Shown piece after piece: positions 12,500 through 23,635 of a stretch of DNA of 64,000 nt; within the stretch, counting starts at the first letter, position 1, and each line of letters begins with the position of its first letter. Origin of the DNA: Calliphora vicina. Lineage: Eukaryota; Arthropoda; Insecta; Diptera; Calliphoridae. The notes beneath the pieces were generated by a model. That model had not been told where the DNA came from, searched no databases, and saw only the letters and a list, made by a program, of their open reading frames with translations. Both the position numbers and the translations under genes were made by a program. The DNA is taken from the NCBI RefSeq assembly GCF_958450345.1, contig NC_088780.1:127796226-127860225 (forward strand), written 5' to 3'.

Positions 12500-12955
12500 C
12501 TTGTTTTAGGCTAAAATTGAAGATATTTCGATCAAATTTAGTACATATAATTTTTTTATCCCAAGGACCAAGCCTATTGAAACTGGCTAAAATCGGTCCA
12601 TTATTTCACATAGCCGCCATACAAGTGTCCACCCGAAGTTGGACTTTATCGGTCATAAATGTTTAATTTATATATGTATCTCCACAAATTTCGCTCCAAA
12701 TAAGTTTTATATATTCGAAATTCGTGTCACCAAATTTTGTTACGATCGGTCTATACTTAGGCATAGCTCCCATATAGACCCGCTTCAAAAAATCACTTTA
12801 AAGTGCATTAATCTCTTAAAATGTTGTTATACGCACAAAATTCACCATAAATAACTTTCATGTAGACATAAATCACATGACGTAATTTCATGGTGATCGG
12901 TCCATAATTGGTCACAGCTCCCATATAAGGCCCACTTCCGAAAATCACTATTTAA
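12500..12955 (-). mobile_element. DINE-1-like element, subfamily A fragment
   Basis: Reverse complement of the middle of the complete subfamily A copy at 44426-45184. It contains 'gaccgataaagtcc' style text, 'ggagatacatatataaa' and the repeated 'gggagctatgaccaatta' motif in antisense. Both ends are missing. Confidence 0.7.
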
Positions 12956-13110
12956 ATGGTTTGGTATGACATTTATTCGTTTTTGTTGTTTTTTGATGGT
13001 TTGGTGTGAGATAAACAATTCATTTGTTCTTGTTCTTAATAACTGTTACTTTCTTTTTTATTTACATACAATAACATATTATTGGTAATTTTTAACAAAT
13101 TATGGAAATA

Positions 13111-14478
13111 ATACACACAGAAAACATATCGATTGGAAATCAGTTACTATTATTAATATTTAATCAAATGAACTGAAATTTTATAGTTATTATTAATAGA
13201 TTATAAACTCAACTAACTTTCTATGTTATGGATAGAAAAACCCTAATTTGAATCGAATTATGGTACTAACAACTCTAATGTTAGTTAGATGAACCGATAT
13301 TGTATGAAATAAAATGTATATTATGAATTCGTCTACAGTAACTAACTATAATTCAGCAATATGTACTTCATTTCCAATTATTAGTTCATGCAATCGAAAA
13401 TTCGATTATGATTTAAGAAAATCAAATTCGGTGTTCTCAACCGACAGAAAATTGTCTGACATTTTTGTATAACATTTCTAAAATAAAATATATTGAAAAT
13501 GAAAAATACAAAATATGATAAATGTTATTGAATTTTAATTTAAAAATTAGCTGATGGACATGTAAGTATAGCCAAAATTGTGAATATAACTATGTCTTAA
13601 TAGCTTGTTTAAATCCATTTCAAACACGGAAATAACAAATATCTGCATCAAAAAATGCTAGTAGAAATTTTCAGCGTTTAATGAAGATTGGGAGCTTTAT
13701 CTCTCGTTCCTTTATAGCTAGCAAGACTTTATTTGAAATTATTTTAATTTTTGCAATTAAATTTGGATGAATTTGGAGAGCTCAAAATAGAAGAGATATG
13801 GCGTTTTTCTAATCACTATCAGCCTTAATGTGAACAAGGAACATATGGAAATAAATATGGACTTAATTAAGAAATCCCCGTAGGAAAATTGCTGCTTTTT
13901 ACAAAAATGTGCGATTTGTCTATCGGAGCCTAATAATCTTTGGAACGTTTTTCATATATCTTAGAACACGAGAATCTCTACAATCCGCTTGTATTTTTAA
14001 ATGATGCTTGTTTGCTTTTATTCTACTTTCAACTTTGCATTGGAATTTGACAACATGACTGAGGTCTCAATAGAAACCCAACAATATCTTTACGTCGCGA
14101 CGTGAAGATATTGTCGACGCGTCGACAAGAATAGCATGAATATTTTCATTATTTGTTTTATTGTAATACTAACAATTATTAGTTTAATCTTAAGATTATG
14201 TTTATATATTAAGAATAAATAAATTGGGAAAAAATAAATGTACATATAATTTGTTCTTAAAATAAAAAAATATTTTAGGTACCCCTACCTACATATCAGT
14301 CCTTAGCACCGAATGGTTTAATTTTTAATAGTTGCGTGTACCATTAATTCAGCAATTGATTTGTGCTCGTTCCATATATTCAGTTGCTTCAATCGAATTC
14401 TGAGATAGTTTCTGCAACCGACAAAATTCGATTGGCGACAAATTCGGTTGCAATAACGAATCTGGTTTCTCTGTGTAT
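13111..14478. mobile_element. Possible large TIR element with ACACAGA ends
   Basis: The left end 'atacacacagaaaac' and the right end 'gtttctctgtgtat' are approximate inverted repeats bounding 1.37 kb. Similar ACACAGAAA ends occur at 58570-58938. No transposase was found. The two ends share only about 14 bases, so the pairing may be chance. Confidence 0.35.
14082..14128. repeat. Two touching palindromes
   Basis: A 32-bp palindrome with one mismatch (14082-14113, centred on the TCGCGA of ACGTCGCGACGT) runs directly into a perfect 18-bp palindrome TTGTCGACGCGTCGACAA (14111-14128). They share TTG. Such CpG-rich symmetry stands out in this AT-rich region. Confidence 0.85.
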
Positions 14479-14877
14479 GATAAGTATGAAGTAATGAAGT
14501 CTGAGTAACAGAAATGATAATTTTTTTTAAATTGTTATTAATATTTTGATAAATTTTATATATTTAAGCGTTGATTTATTTTTCATGTTCACAAATAAAA
14601 GTCACACGCTGACCTTTACGAAAAAAATAAATTATAAATCAATCATCCAGATTATTTGTGTTTGTTTCTTTTCTGTTTCTCTCAACCCCAAACCTAAAAT
14701 GTTCTCGAATAAATCACTCTCTCAGTGATATATCAAAAAAAATTATTTTTAAATGGCTGTGAATGAGAATTTACCATTGAAATGAAAGTGAACCTGTTAT
14801 TTTCGGTCTCTGTTATCAAATTGTTTATTGAAACCGAATATATATTTTCTATTAACTTTTTTGGTTTTTGTATACAT
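14479..14877. other. No feature recognised
   Basis: AT-rich spacer with no supported feature. Confidence 0.45.
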
Positions 14878-15179
14878 TAGGGTGATCGGCTCGGTTTTTA
14901 ACAACCGGTTATAACCGGTTTTTTTTGGTAAGGTCGATTACGGTTTTTTTTGAAAAGCTCTCATTTCGAATATCGAAGAAACCGGGTTTTTCTCCTCGAA
15001 TAGCCGGTTTTTTCTAAAAGTGTGTTTTCATGAGTTTTAGTGTATTAAAAACTTAAAAAAACATTCAAAATTCAAAAAACTTTTGTAAAAGAAATACTCT
15101 AACTATTTTAGAAGACTTTTTATATTTATACAAATGTTACAAGTAATCTGGAAGGCCTGAAAACTTGCTCAATGTATTG

Positions 15180-15278
15180 TTATCTATATGTCCTACAAGT
15201 ACACTGAGTGAAAGATCATTTTCAATGTCTAGTTTTATAAAAACAAAAGAAAATATCGATATACTCCAATTTAAACTG
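15180..15278 (+). pseudogene. hAT transposase dimerisation-domain fragment
   Basis: The + strand translates to LLSICPTSTLSERSFSMSSF and onward, the hallmark 'PxSxxxSERxFS' region of the hAT C-terminal dimerisation domain (Dimer_Tnp_hAT). Only about 33 codons are recognisable, with stops or shifts on both sides. It matches the fragment at 39280-39591, which reads SPTSTISERVFSKSSF, so two related hAT lineages left remains here. Confidence 0.8.
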
Positions 15279-15306
15279 TGTTTTATTCCTATGAGATTAT
15301 TTTAAC

Positions 15307-15691
15307 CTTCAAAAGTTCTTCAAATTTACTGACGTTAAGGTCTCGGGTCAAATTTGACCCAAATAAAAAATATTTTTTTTTTGCGAATTTAAAAATATAA
15401 AACCTAACGAAGTTGTTGACATTTGAAATTAATAAATTAAATTTTTAGAAAAAATTTAATTTTAAATTCAAAATGGGTAAAATTGGGAAGACCTTATGAA
15501 GGATAAGAGAAACATAGCTTTGGTATTTACCCTTGGAATCGAGTATAATGTACAGCAAGTATGATAAAAAGAACATAGTTGTTGACATTTGAAATTAAAT
15601 ACAATTTATAAAATATCAACCAATAACTTTTAGAAAAAATTAAATATTAGTTTCAAAATGGGGCAAATTTGAACCGAATACCTTGTGAAGG
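15307..15691. mobile_element. Nested TTAA-flanked MITE (piggyBac-like)
   Basis: TTAA lies on both sides (15303-15306, 15692-15695). The ends are inverted, CCTTCAAAAG and CCTTCACAAG, and further in lies GGGTCAAATTTGACCC, a perfect 16-bp palindrome. A TTAA target and CC-starting ends are typical of piggyBac. 385 bp, non-coding, inside the hAT element. Confidence 0.7.
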
Positions 15692-15912
15692 TTAAAAAAG
15701 TAATCAAAATTGTTTTAAACACTATTATTTTAATAAATTGAAATGTTTTTCTTCTTATTTTTAGGCGTTTTAATATTTTACCAAAAAACCGGTTAACCGG
15801 ATATTATTAAAAAATCGAAACCTAAACCGGTTTATATTAAATTGCAATTTTTCGAAGAAACCGAAAACCGGTTTCTTAAAAATGTCGTAGAATCGATCAC
15901 CCTAGTATACAT

Positions 15913-16309
15913 ATATTTACAGAATACATATTAAAAATATATATGACGGAATGTAAAGGAAAAATATTTGGTTTAGTGTAAGAAATTAAAAGAAAACAAC
16001 GCCTCTCACGATTCGCAAATTTTCGTGTATTTCTACATGTACCTCAAAATTACTTCCGTTGTATGTCACGTACGATATACCCTTATTTTGATCGATATTT
16101 TGGACAACAAAGAACTAATTATTTTTTTAAAATATAGTACCCTCTGATTGGAACATAAAGACGAAATTATTTTTCAGTTGCTCTTATATTTGCAAAATCT
16201 ATTCCACTCACGTACGGTGACATGGAATTGTCCATATGTAGCTAGGAGGTTTTTGAAATTTTTTTCATTTAATATCCATATTGTCTTTGTTCATGACTTA
16301 ATGTATTTT
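15913..16309. other. No clear feature
   Basis: AT-rich. It may include diverged upstream sequence of the DINE-1-like fragment that follows. Confidence 0.4.
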
Positions 16310-16555
16310 TCCGATTTTTTCAATTTTAAATAGCAATCGAACCAGGACTATATCCGATATATTGATGTATAAGTAATATTTGTAAATTATTTGGGGGCTC
16401 CGAAATGTTGATTTCAACAGACGAACATGGCTATATCTACTCAGCTATATATAACGATACAGAATATACATATATAGATTATGGGGTCGCAAGTGAAAAA
16501 TGTGGAAATTGCACATGGATTGAGAAACCCTTACTACTCGTGGTGAAGCTGTATG
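16310..16555 (+). mobile_element. DINE-1-like element, subfamily C 3' part
   Basis: Contains 'gatatattgatgtataag', 'aaattatttgggggctcc', 'aacgatacagaatatacata', 'ggggtcgcaagtgaaaaatg' and a 3' hairpin region 'ctactcgtggtgaagctg', in the same order as the copy at 17899-18977. Confidence 0.65.
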
Positions 16556-17274
16556 AAAAATCCAAAATATAAAATCTATATTCCTAATATTTGAAATAAA
16601 TACAGTTTTGCTATGAGAAAATGCAATTACTTATTTATACCTTATTTACAAAACCAAATATCTTTAATACCTTTAACACATTTATTCATGTCAATCAGAC
16701 ATCATTAGACTATTAGAAAATCACACTTTGTTTTTCATGCCAACATCATACAAGTCGAAAATGTTTAAATTTTTGACATGTTATCCATTTCTGTGTATGA
16801 CAAATGTTTCAAAAGTTCTTTTTGAAGCACACAAATGAATGTGTATTGTATATTGCACTTACGAAAATAGGAAATCTCCATAATGTATTTGAAAATATAG
16901 CATGACAGAGCTTTTAAATGGTGTTTAATTCACAATAGATGCATTCAATTATATTTAACCATTTTATAAACAAGGCAAATTTGTCACAACTTGGTACAAT
17001 ATTCAATTCGCTTCGGTTTGTCTTTTATCGAGGTTCAAAGTTCCAAATGAATATAAATGAATGGCGTAAAATCGCGTTGTATGTAGCGTTTTTGAAAACA
17101 AGATATTAAAACAAAACGTTGTCCTTAAACAGAGGATATCTCCAAAAATATATCCTCCATTTGCTAAAGATTTTGCATGGTTAACAACACATCGAAATAA
17201 TAAACAATTTATACAAACTTCCTAATATTTCTAAGAATTATCAAAAAAGTCAATTGGTTATTTTATACATCCCT
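16556..17274. other. No feature recognised
   Basis: AT-rich sequence with no frame or repeat I can support. Confidence 0.5.
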
Positions 17275-17680
17275 TGTAATCTAGCGTGAAGACAATTGTC
17301 ACCTAACTATCTCTAAGTAATCTAGAGTGCAGCTTTCGGAAGAAGGTTTGTTTACAAACAACCGGTTATTGGACTATCTATGAGATGTCTTTTTAACTGA
17401 CTATTTGAGGTCAACAACTATCACCCGTACATGTCAAAATATCAAGTTATGTAGCTGATGAAGTAACCAGTTAGGTAGCTAGTAAGGTAACTGACTCTAT
17501 GTAACCAGTATCTGAATCCAATGTGTTGACTACTTTGGACCAGCTATCAGACAGTCTCAATATAATCAAAAAGGTACAATTGACCCCCTGCTTGTGACAT
17601 GCACGTGTGAAAATAACTAGTCACGGAGCTAGTTTTGTAACTAGTTGTCACCCCAAATTATATGTAAAATCACTATTTCG
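17275..17680 (+). repeat. Dispersed repeat family G, copy 1
   Basis: 'gtgaagacaattgtcac', 'taagtaatctagagtg' and 'gaaggtttgtttacaaacaa' recur in the same order at 31690-32000. The later part 'gtaactagttgtcacccc' is found reversed at 51190-51330. Many CTAG-type short motifs occur. Class unknown. Confidence 0.55.
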
Positions 17681-17992
17681 GGACAGTCTCCTAGAGCTGC
17701 TGGAATTATTTCTCTGTGAAACACATACATATTTGCCAACAATTTCCGTTTATTGATTTGACATTTCGACCATGAGCACATCCTCTTTTGTATCAGTATA
17801 CATGCATACTGATTTATTTGCAGTATTTGAGTTCATAATGGATCACATGTTGAATAACATTTTCGAACAATGTCAGTAATGTACCAAAGCAAACAAAAAC
17901 AAGTAAGAGAGCTATATTCGGCTGTGCCGAATCTTATAAACCCTTCAGGGAAGATCCATGTCAAAGCGGACAGCATCTCCGATTTTAATTAA

Positions 17993-18411
17993 CACATTGA
18001 CTGCCAAGGCACTTTCAGCAAGTATGCTGCTGGGGGCCACAGCATTTTCTTTGCGTAATCTCTTCGAAAACGTCAATATTGGAATTTAGGCTACTGTCAG
18101 TAATATTTACAGCTTAGAAACAGATTTGTTTTTTATAAATAAAAGGGTGTTATGAAATGGCGAAAAGGCTTTTTTTATGGGATACTGAGTTAGAAAAAAT
18201 ACTCAGTACAAGTTCAGAAAGTGATGACGAATGTGAAGATAATAGTTTAGATGAGAAACTTTCAGACAACATCGAAAAAATTCTTAAATTCCAGCACTAT
18301 TGTCTGACATGGCTAGAGAGAATAAAAGTCGTGTCGGACATATGTGTCCGACGTGGCGTAAACCGCATAGTGCAGTGTCACACATATGTGTCCGACGTGG
18401 CAGTCAATGTG
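17993..18411 (+). mobile_element. piggyBac-type deletion derivative, 419 bp
   Basis: The termini CACATTGACTGCCA and TGGCAGTCAATGTG are perfect 14-bp inverted repeats with the piggyBac target TTAA on each side (17989-17992, 18412-18415). Near the right end a 'cacatatgtgtccgacgtggc' motif is repeated in tandem (about 18340 and 18380). It keeps the start of a transposase-like frame (18157) but nothing of the catalytic core, so it is non-autonomous. Confidence 0.9.
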
Positions 18412-18432
18412 TTAAATGTACCACATACATAA
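18157..18432 (+). pseudogene. Truncated piggyBac transposase N-terminus
   Basis: A 91-codon frame starting MAKRLFLWDTELEKIL, followed by an acidic serine-rich stretch (SSESDDECEDNSLDEKLSD, residues 14-33). Acidic N-termini of this kind are usual in piggyBac-type transposases. From about residue 45 it reads into the right-end subterminal repeats. It then crosses the terminal repeat and the TTAA and stops 17 bp beyond the element. The catalytic DDD region and the C-terminal zinc-binding domain are absent. It is probably a relic; the family assignment rests on the flanking TTAA and inverted ends more than on the protein. Confidence 0.65.
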
Positions 18433-18977
18433 TATATCCAATATGTTTCTCATATCACTGACTTTTTCAATGGAAACTCATTCCGATGTAAAAATATCGC
18501 GATTCGAAATTAAAAAATTTTTTAAATTGTCTAAAATTATATACACTACTCAAAGTCCAACATAATTTTTGATTCAATTTTAATGGCAAAGATATTGTCT
18601 TTAAAATGGTGTGAATAAAATTGTTTACTTTCAAAAGGTTAAAGGTCAAATTTCAGAGTATATATTTCAATGTTACAAATATCAAAGATCGCGGTGTTAA
18701 AAATGCATAAAGAAAATGGTATGAGGACACCTAAACTCTCTACTATATTCGTACAAAATAATTTCGATGGAGACTCGATTAGTTCAGGCAACCGAACCGG
18801 ACCTATAGCCGATATATTAATGTGTGTAAGTTATTTGGGGAATACGGAAAGTAGCCGCTATCAATAACGATCCAGAATATATATGCTTTGTGGGGTCGCA
18901 AATGAAAAGTGTAGAAATTACAAACGGAATGACTAACTTATATATAAGCTTGCCACTCATGGTGAAGGGAGAATAAA

Positions 18978-19339
18978 AATGCACAACTATAAGATGATAG
19001 AATAAAAAAATGATTATAATGGTTATTGGAATTCTTTTGTTTTCAATTGAAATATTTTTGCATAAGGTTGAAATTAAAGGTTTTTTTTAATCGACTAAAA
19101 ATATACATAAAAAATGATTTTACATGTGTAGGAGGATTTCAATTATATTGGTTTTCATTAAATAAAATTGAAAGGTTACTGCAATAGGTAGTTCACATTT
19201 AACGTCATATAGCACTGTATCAAATACAAAATTTTAATTAAATAAAAATTCCTTACAAAATTTATTTATTTTTTAAACCTTTAAAATAATAAATATTGGA
19301 TTATATATAAGGGGGAAATGAATATATTTGCAGATTATC
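18978..19339. other. No feature recognised
   Basis: AT-rich spacer between two repeats. Confidence 0.45.
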
Positions 19340-20885
19340 TGTTACCATGCTATTGACCGGGTATACATGTGTTTGGTATCGTCGAAAAGGCACTGTGGCA
19401 TTTCAATATATTGCAATATCATGCTTTGGGCGTAATATGGTTGGTTCGGTCAGTTATCTTAAATTGGCGTTTTTGGAGAAACTTTTAAAAAATTATTATT
19501 GCATAATAAGAATCTACAGTACTGATTCTATATGTGGTCAAATTATACTTCCACAAAGTGAGTCAAAAGATCAATTGAAATATTACTTTTGTTCCAGATG
19601 TCTACCAACACAAAAATTTTAAACTCAAATATTTCGAAATTGCAAAAATATACAATATTGTTTTATTAAGGGGACGATATTATTTAATATATTGCAAAAA
19701 AAAGATTATGTAATTCTAAGTAGTTAATGTATAAAAATTAAAATATTTTGTACCTAAAAATCCCATAATTACCCAAAAATATTTAAAAGAAAAATTTTAT
19801 TTTTAGGACCACATTTGGTTCAACACTGATAAAATGGTTATATGACATATTCAGAACATACTAGAATATATAAAACTGTATTCCGTTTGGGATTCCCTGC
19901 TTTGTGATTTTAGAACAAATATGCTAAATTTGAAATTTCGACATAAAATGGGTTAAATTTTAAAGGACCTTTGAAGGACCTCTAATAAAAACTGGACACA
20001 TGTGCTATGTTGTAATAATATCTTTGAAAAAAGTTATAAAAATATTGTACATTGCAATGTAAAAAATGCATTGTAAAAAAAATGTTTCAGTTAAGGTATT
20101 TATAGACGGCAATACTGAGTATTAACACTTTTCAAATTTATATTATTATTGAAATCATTCGGTATGTCAATAAATCGTTTCGAAAAAACATTTATTATTT
20201 ACACGATAGTATTACAAATATTTTATTTCTTTGTTGATTGATATTTTTCTGCAAACTTTATTTTAATTTTATATTTTCTTGACATTTTTGTTTTTGAATT
20301 GTTTTAAACAAATTTTAAATACCGAAAAATCATTCGTATTTTTTGAAAATCGAATACAATTTTTGTTTACACAATGAAATTCTATTATGCTACTTGAGTT
20401 TTTAACAAATATTAATACTCAGTATTGCCGTCTATAAATACCTTTACTAAAAATCTTTAAAATTCAAAACATTTTACTTTAAAGTCACCCTGATTTAGAT
20501 TCTTTTTTTCATTTTATCAGAAACATATTTTTCTAAAAATTTTTCTAAAATTGTTTCCAATATTTAAAAAATTTTGAAATTGCAGAATTCATTAAAATAT
20601 AATATTCAATGACAGGTTTATTCGTTAACATATCACAAAGAATTTGTATACGTCAGGAACAACAAATCCCGCAATTCCCCAAAAAAAACAAAAAAAAAAT
20701 TAAATTTTCGTATTTTTGCAATTTTGCCCATAAAGTTCACATTTGGTTAAATTCTAAAGTTTCCAGGGAAACCCTATTAGTATTTGAGGTGTTTTAGATT
20801 TAAAAGCTATCCTTGTTGATAATTTTTCAAGAAAATATAAAAAACATAGTACATAAGTTCCTTAATAAAATTAATTTCTAACGGG
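19340..20885 (-). repeat. Dispersed repeat family E, copy 2
   Basis: Reverse complement of 1-900, from 'tacatgtgtttggtatcgtc' at the left to 'aagttccttaataaaatt' at the right. It is interrupted by the MITE at 20094-20443. A 91-codon open frame at 19347 lies inside the repeat and is not conserved in copy 1, so it is not called as a gene. Confidence 0.6.
20094..20443. mobile_element. MITE with TTA duplication inside family E
   Basis: Inverted ends AGGTATTTATAGACGGCAAT + ACTGAGTATTAA and the complement ending at 20443. TTA lies on both sides (20091-20093, 20444-20446), as in PIF/Harbinger-type insertions. 350 bp, non-coding. The arms are perfect for over 30 bp, so it is younger than the host repeat. 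Confidence 0.85.
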
Positions 20886-20972
20886 TTTTCAGCCAAAAAA
20901 TACGAAAATTCAACATTTTCTAATTTTTAAAATTTAAAATTGATTGCTATTGGACTCGTAAATTATATTATA

Positions 20973-21301
20973 CTAGTTGATCGCCCCGGCTTCGCCCGAT
21001 AGCATTTACTAATATTAGTTCATCAAGTTTCACCAACCCACGCACACCGGCCTGTTCTTATTTATTTGCAAATAAAATATCTAAATTTGTAATGAATACT
21101 TTAGGGAGCTTTTTATTACAGTTGACTGGACTCACAAAAAAAATATTTCCGAGTTTTACCCGGAATTTTTGAATGTTTTTTCTTTACAAACCATCTCCTG
21201 AAAATTTCGAATCGAATAAAACAAAAATCAGCCAAATCGCCCCAGCCGTTCTCACGTGATGACATTACATACATGGACTATTTCATTTATATATATATAG
21301 A
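20973..21301 (-). mobile_element. Helitron-type non-autonomous element, kind 1, copy 1
   Basis: On the minus strand it begins TCTATATATATATAAATGAA and ends with a short GGCGAAGCC hairpin followed by CTAG. It lies between A and T, as expected for Helitron insertion. No target duplication or terminal inverted repeats are present. The 331-bp copy at 42009-42339 has the same ends. The interior includes 'gagaacggctggggcgattt'. Non-coding. Confidence 0.78.
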
Positions 21302-21419
21302 TTAAAATATATTGCTTTGAAAATGTTTCCAGCAAACATTTTAATGAAATTGGTGATAAATTTTCAAATGCGTATCGCTATAACTATAAGGGATATATGA
21401 AACACGGAAGTAGGTTTTC

Positions 21420-21680
21420 TATAGGTCTAACTAATCGAGGTCTTTAAGAATATATTAAAATCTTAAAATCTTTAAATTTAATCAACCATAAACTTGCAAG
21501 CTTTTGAAAATGTTACTTGCCTAAGTTGCCTAATTTGAGACCCCACTGCGCCACTCCTGGGGGATACGTGCTCAAAACTTAAACTTAAATACTCCTCTGC
21601 TATACCCATGTGAAATTTCATGTAAATCGGTTCAGCCAGTTAGAAATGAGATATTTATTTCCATAATAATTATAGTATAG
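21420..21680 (-). repeat. Dispersed repeat family F, copy 2
   Basis: Reverse complement of 6820-7090, sharing 'cccatgtgaaatttcatg' and the flanking order. Confidence 0.6.
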
Positions 21681-22259
21681 TTATTAGCTACAAGAATTGG
21701 TCATTCCTTATTAATCGAAAATTCCTTGTTTAAATTAACATCATATTTAAGTAGTATATTTTCTTACAAATAATAATTACATTATCAATTAAATATATAT
21801 TAATAAACTTAACTAAATTATAGTATAAACATTTTTAAACTCAGACAATTCTCTGATTAATTGTAATTTTCTTTCCACTATTTCCGGTCTGTCAGTGAAA
21901 TCGTTGCAGTCTAAATAAATAGAAAATTCGATTAATTAAAATTATGCATTTGTCTAGATTTATTATTATAATACTCTTCACCATAACATTATCCGTAATG
22001 TCAGAAAAATCAAGAATTTATTTTCTGCTTTCTTGTTAACATTACTCGGAAAGCAATGTTTCGAAAATAAGCTATTTGTGATAAAATTTTATAGATATGG
22101 AGGAAGTCGGTAGACTTTTTGTCGTACTTTAAATAATTGTTAATTGAGCAAAATCATACAAAAGTTATTGGGACACGAATAATATTGATCAGCATTTAGA
22201 CCAGAGTCAACAACCTACAACAATTTAGTCAACAACCAACGACTAGGGACAAATGTTAT
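21681..22259. other. No feature recognised
   Basis: AT-rich, without a supported gene or repeat. Confidence 0.5.
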
Positions 22260-22620
22260 ATGATTTTTGTCATACTTTACAGTATAATTTTATCAGGATT
22301 GCCGCATAATCCACATATTTATGGCTGCTCAAACAGTATTACGGGGGGACATTTGTCTGCCGGCTAGGTGAAATCATGGACCGATATAGCCCATTTTCAA
22401 TACCAAACAAACCATATCAACAGAGAGTAATTTCAGCCAGCTAGCTCCTTTTGTTTGGGCGCAAAACAAAAGGACGGACATAGCTAGATCGTCTTAAAAT
22501 ATAATGAGGACCCAGAATATATATACTGTTGTGGATCTTTGACAAATATTTTGATGTGTTACAAACGGAATCATAAAATCAAAATACCCTCCATCTTTTT
22601 TGATGGCTGGTATAAAAATG
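22260..22620 (+). mobile_element. DINE-1-like element, subfamily D (3' part)
   Basis: 'ctaggtgaaatcatggaccg', 'accaaacaaacc', 'ggacggacatagctagatcg', 'gaggacccagaatatatata' and the 3' hairpin 'taccctccatcttttttgat' + 'ggctggta' occur in the standard order. Related copies lie at 25845-26465 (reversed) and 26800-27240. Confidence 0.72.
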
Positions 22621-23347
22621 ATTTAAATGAGAACCTATTGGTTTTAAAACAGTGGTCGGCATAAAGAGCACACTTTCTTTCTCATTTGTAATCTGACCAG
22701 CTATAGATTGTGATTTCTATTTCTTATTTATTTTTACAAACATTGTTGAATAAACACGAATTTGTTAACATGTTAAGCCGACCATGTTCGGCCCCAGGCG
22801 GCTAAGGATGCGACCACTATTTTAAAATTTAGATGTGATAAAGGTTTATAACGCGAAAACATTTATCAACAGACTATGACAAATTCAAAAGAATATTTAA
22901 CTTGTTATAGTACTTTGGAGAAATGTGTACAACAAGTTTTTTTGAGCATCCAAAACATTTATTTCATAGATCATCTATAATTCAGCTCTGTTCTGGCAGT
23001 CAATAACATATTATTCTTATTCTTAACGGAGATCCATATCTGAGGATTTAGAAAATGTATATACTTAGAACAAAAGTATATTTTATTCTATGTTCGTAAA
23101 TTTTATAAAAAAAAACTGATGGTTTTTTAGATTGAAATTTGTTTGAGAATAAAATGTTTAATTTGGTTTTTTATCAAAATCAATTTGAATTCAAATGTGA
23201 AATTCAATACTGTGTTTGGGTTTGAGAAATTTGTGATATCAAATAAAAATATGTACGAGCAGTGTGTTTGATATCAAATAATAATGTTTCAAATATTTGA
23301 TTTTGTATTTGTCGATAAAGCTCCATCAAAATGGTTCGACAATTAAT
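22621..23347. other. No feature recognised
   Basis: AT-rich sequence downstream of the F-box gene, beyond its likely 3' end. Confidence 0.45.
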
Positions 23348-23635
23348 TTAAGCCCATGCTAAAGTATATTGATCTTTAATTTTATTCTTCGTTAACGAAA
23401 TTATCACAATCGAAAAGAAGTTTTGGCCGAAGTGGAGCCTGGCGGTCCCTATCTCAGGACGGTGTAAAGAGAATCTGGCTGCGTTGACCAAGAGAATGAG
23501 GCTCAATCCAGTAACATCAACACCGCTGACTGCTTGTGGGCTAAAATTTTTATATTTTGTTTTATCTAGATGGTCCTTCAGGTCCATATTTTGAGCATTG
23601 TGTTTGGTAGTCGAGCTATCAGCCGTCCTGACCAT
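23348..23635 (-). other. GC-richer island with a 95-codon open frame
   Basis: The core 23410-23560 is clearly less AT-rich than its surroundings. A minus-strand ATG frame of 95 codons is open, including VDVTGLSLILLVNAARFSLH, with no domain I recognise. It lies 180 bp beyond the stop of the F-box gene and could be an old coding or retroelement fragment. Treat as unidentified; no function is claimed. Confidence 0.25.

Larger units (their letters stand above)
14878..15904 (+). mobile_element. hAT transposon remnant, 1027 bp
   Basis: Ends TAGGGTGATCG and CGATCACCCTA are perfect inverted repeats, flanked by the exact 8-bp duplication GTATACAT (14870-14877 and 15905-15912), diagnostic of hAT. Palindromic AACCGGTT motifs recur near both ends and are candidate transposase-binding sites. 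A fragment of the transposase C-terminal dimerisation region survives at 15180-15278. A smaller TTAA-flanked element is nested at 15307-15691. A second, reversed copy of the family starts at 29684. Confidence 0.92.
17899..18977 (+). mobile_element. DINE-1-like element, subfamily C, interrupted by piggyBac
   Basis: Starts 'caagtaagagagctatattcg' (a 5' hairpin ATTCGGCTGTGCCGAAT follows) and 'aatcttataaacccttca'. It ends with the conserved block 'cagaatatatatgctttgtg', 'cggaatgactaacttatata' and the hairpin 'gccactcatggtgaaggg'. The body is split by the piggyBac derivative at 17993-18411. Without it the element is about 655 bp. Confidence 0.75.

Noticed and set aside
13111..14478. Firm call of a 1.37-kb transposon from ACACAGA ends
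   Set aside because: Only about 14 bases pair and no target duplication is clear, so it is kept as a low-confidence feature only.
19347..19622. 91-codon open frame as a gene
   Set aside because: It lies in dispersed repeat family E and the other copy does not keep the frame.
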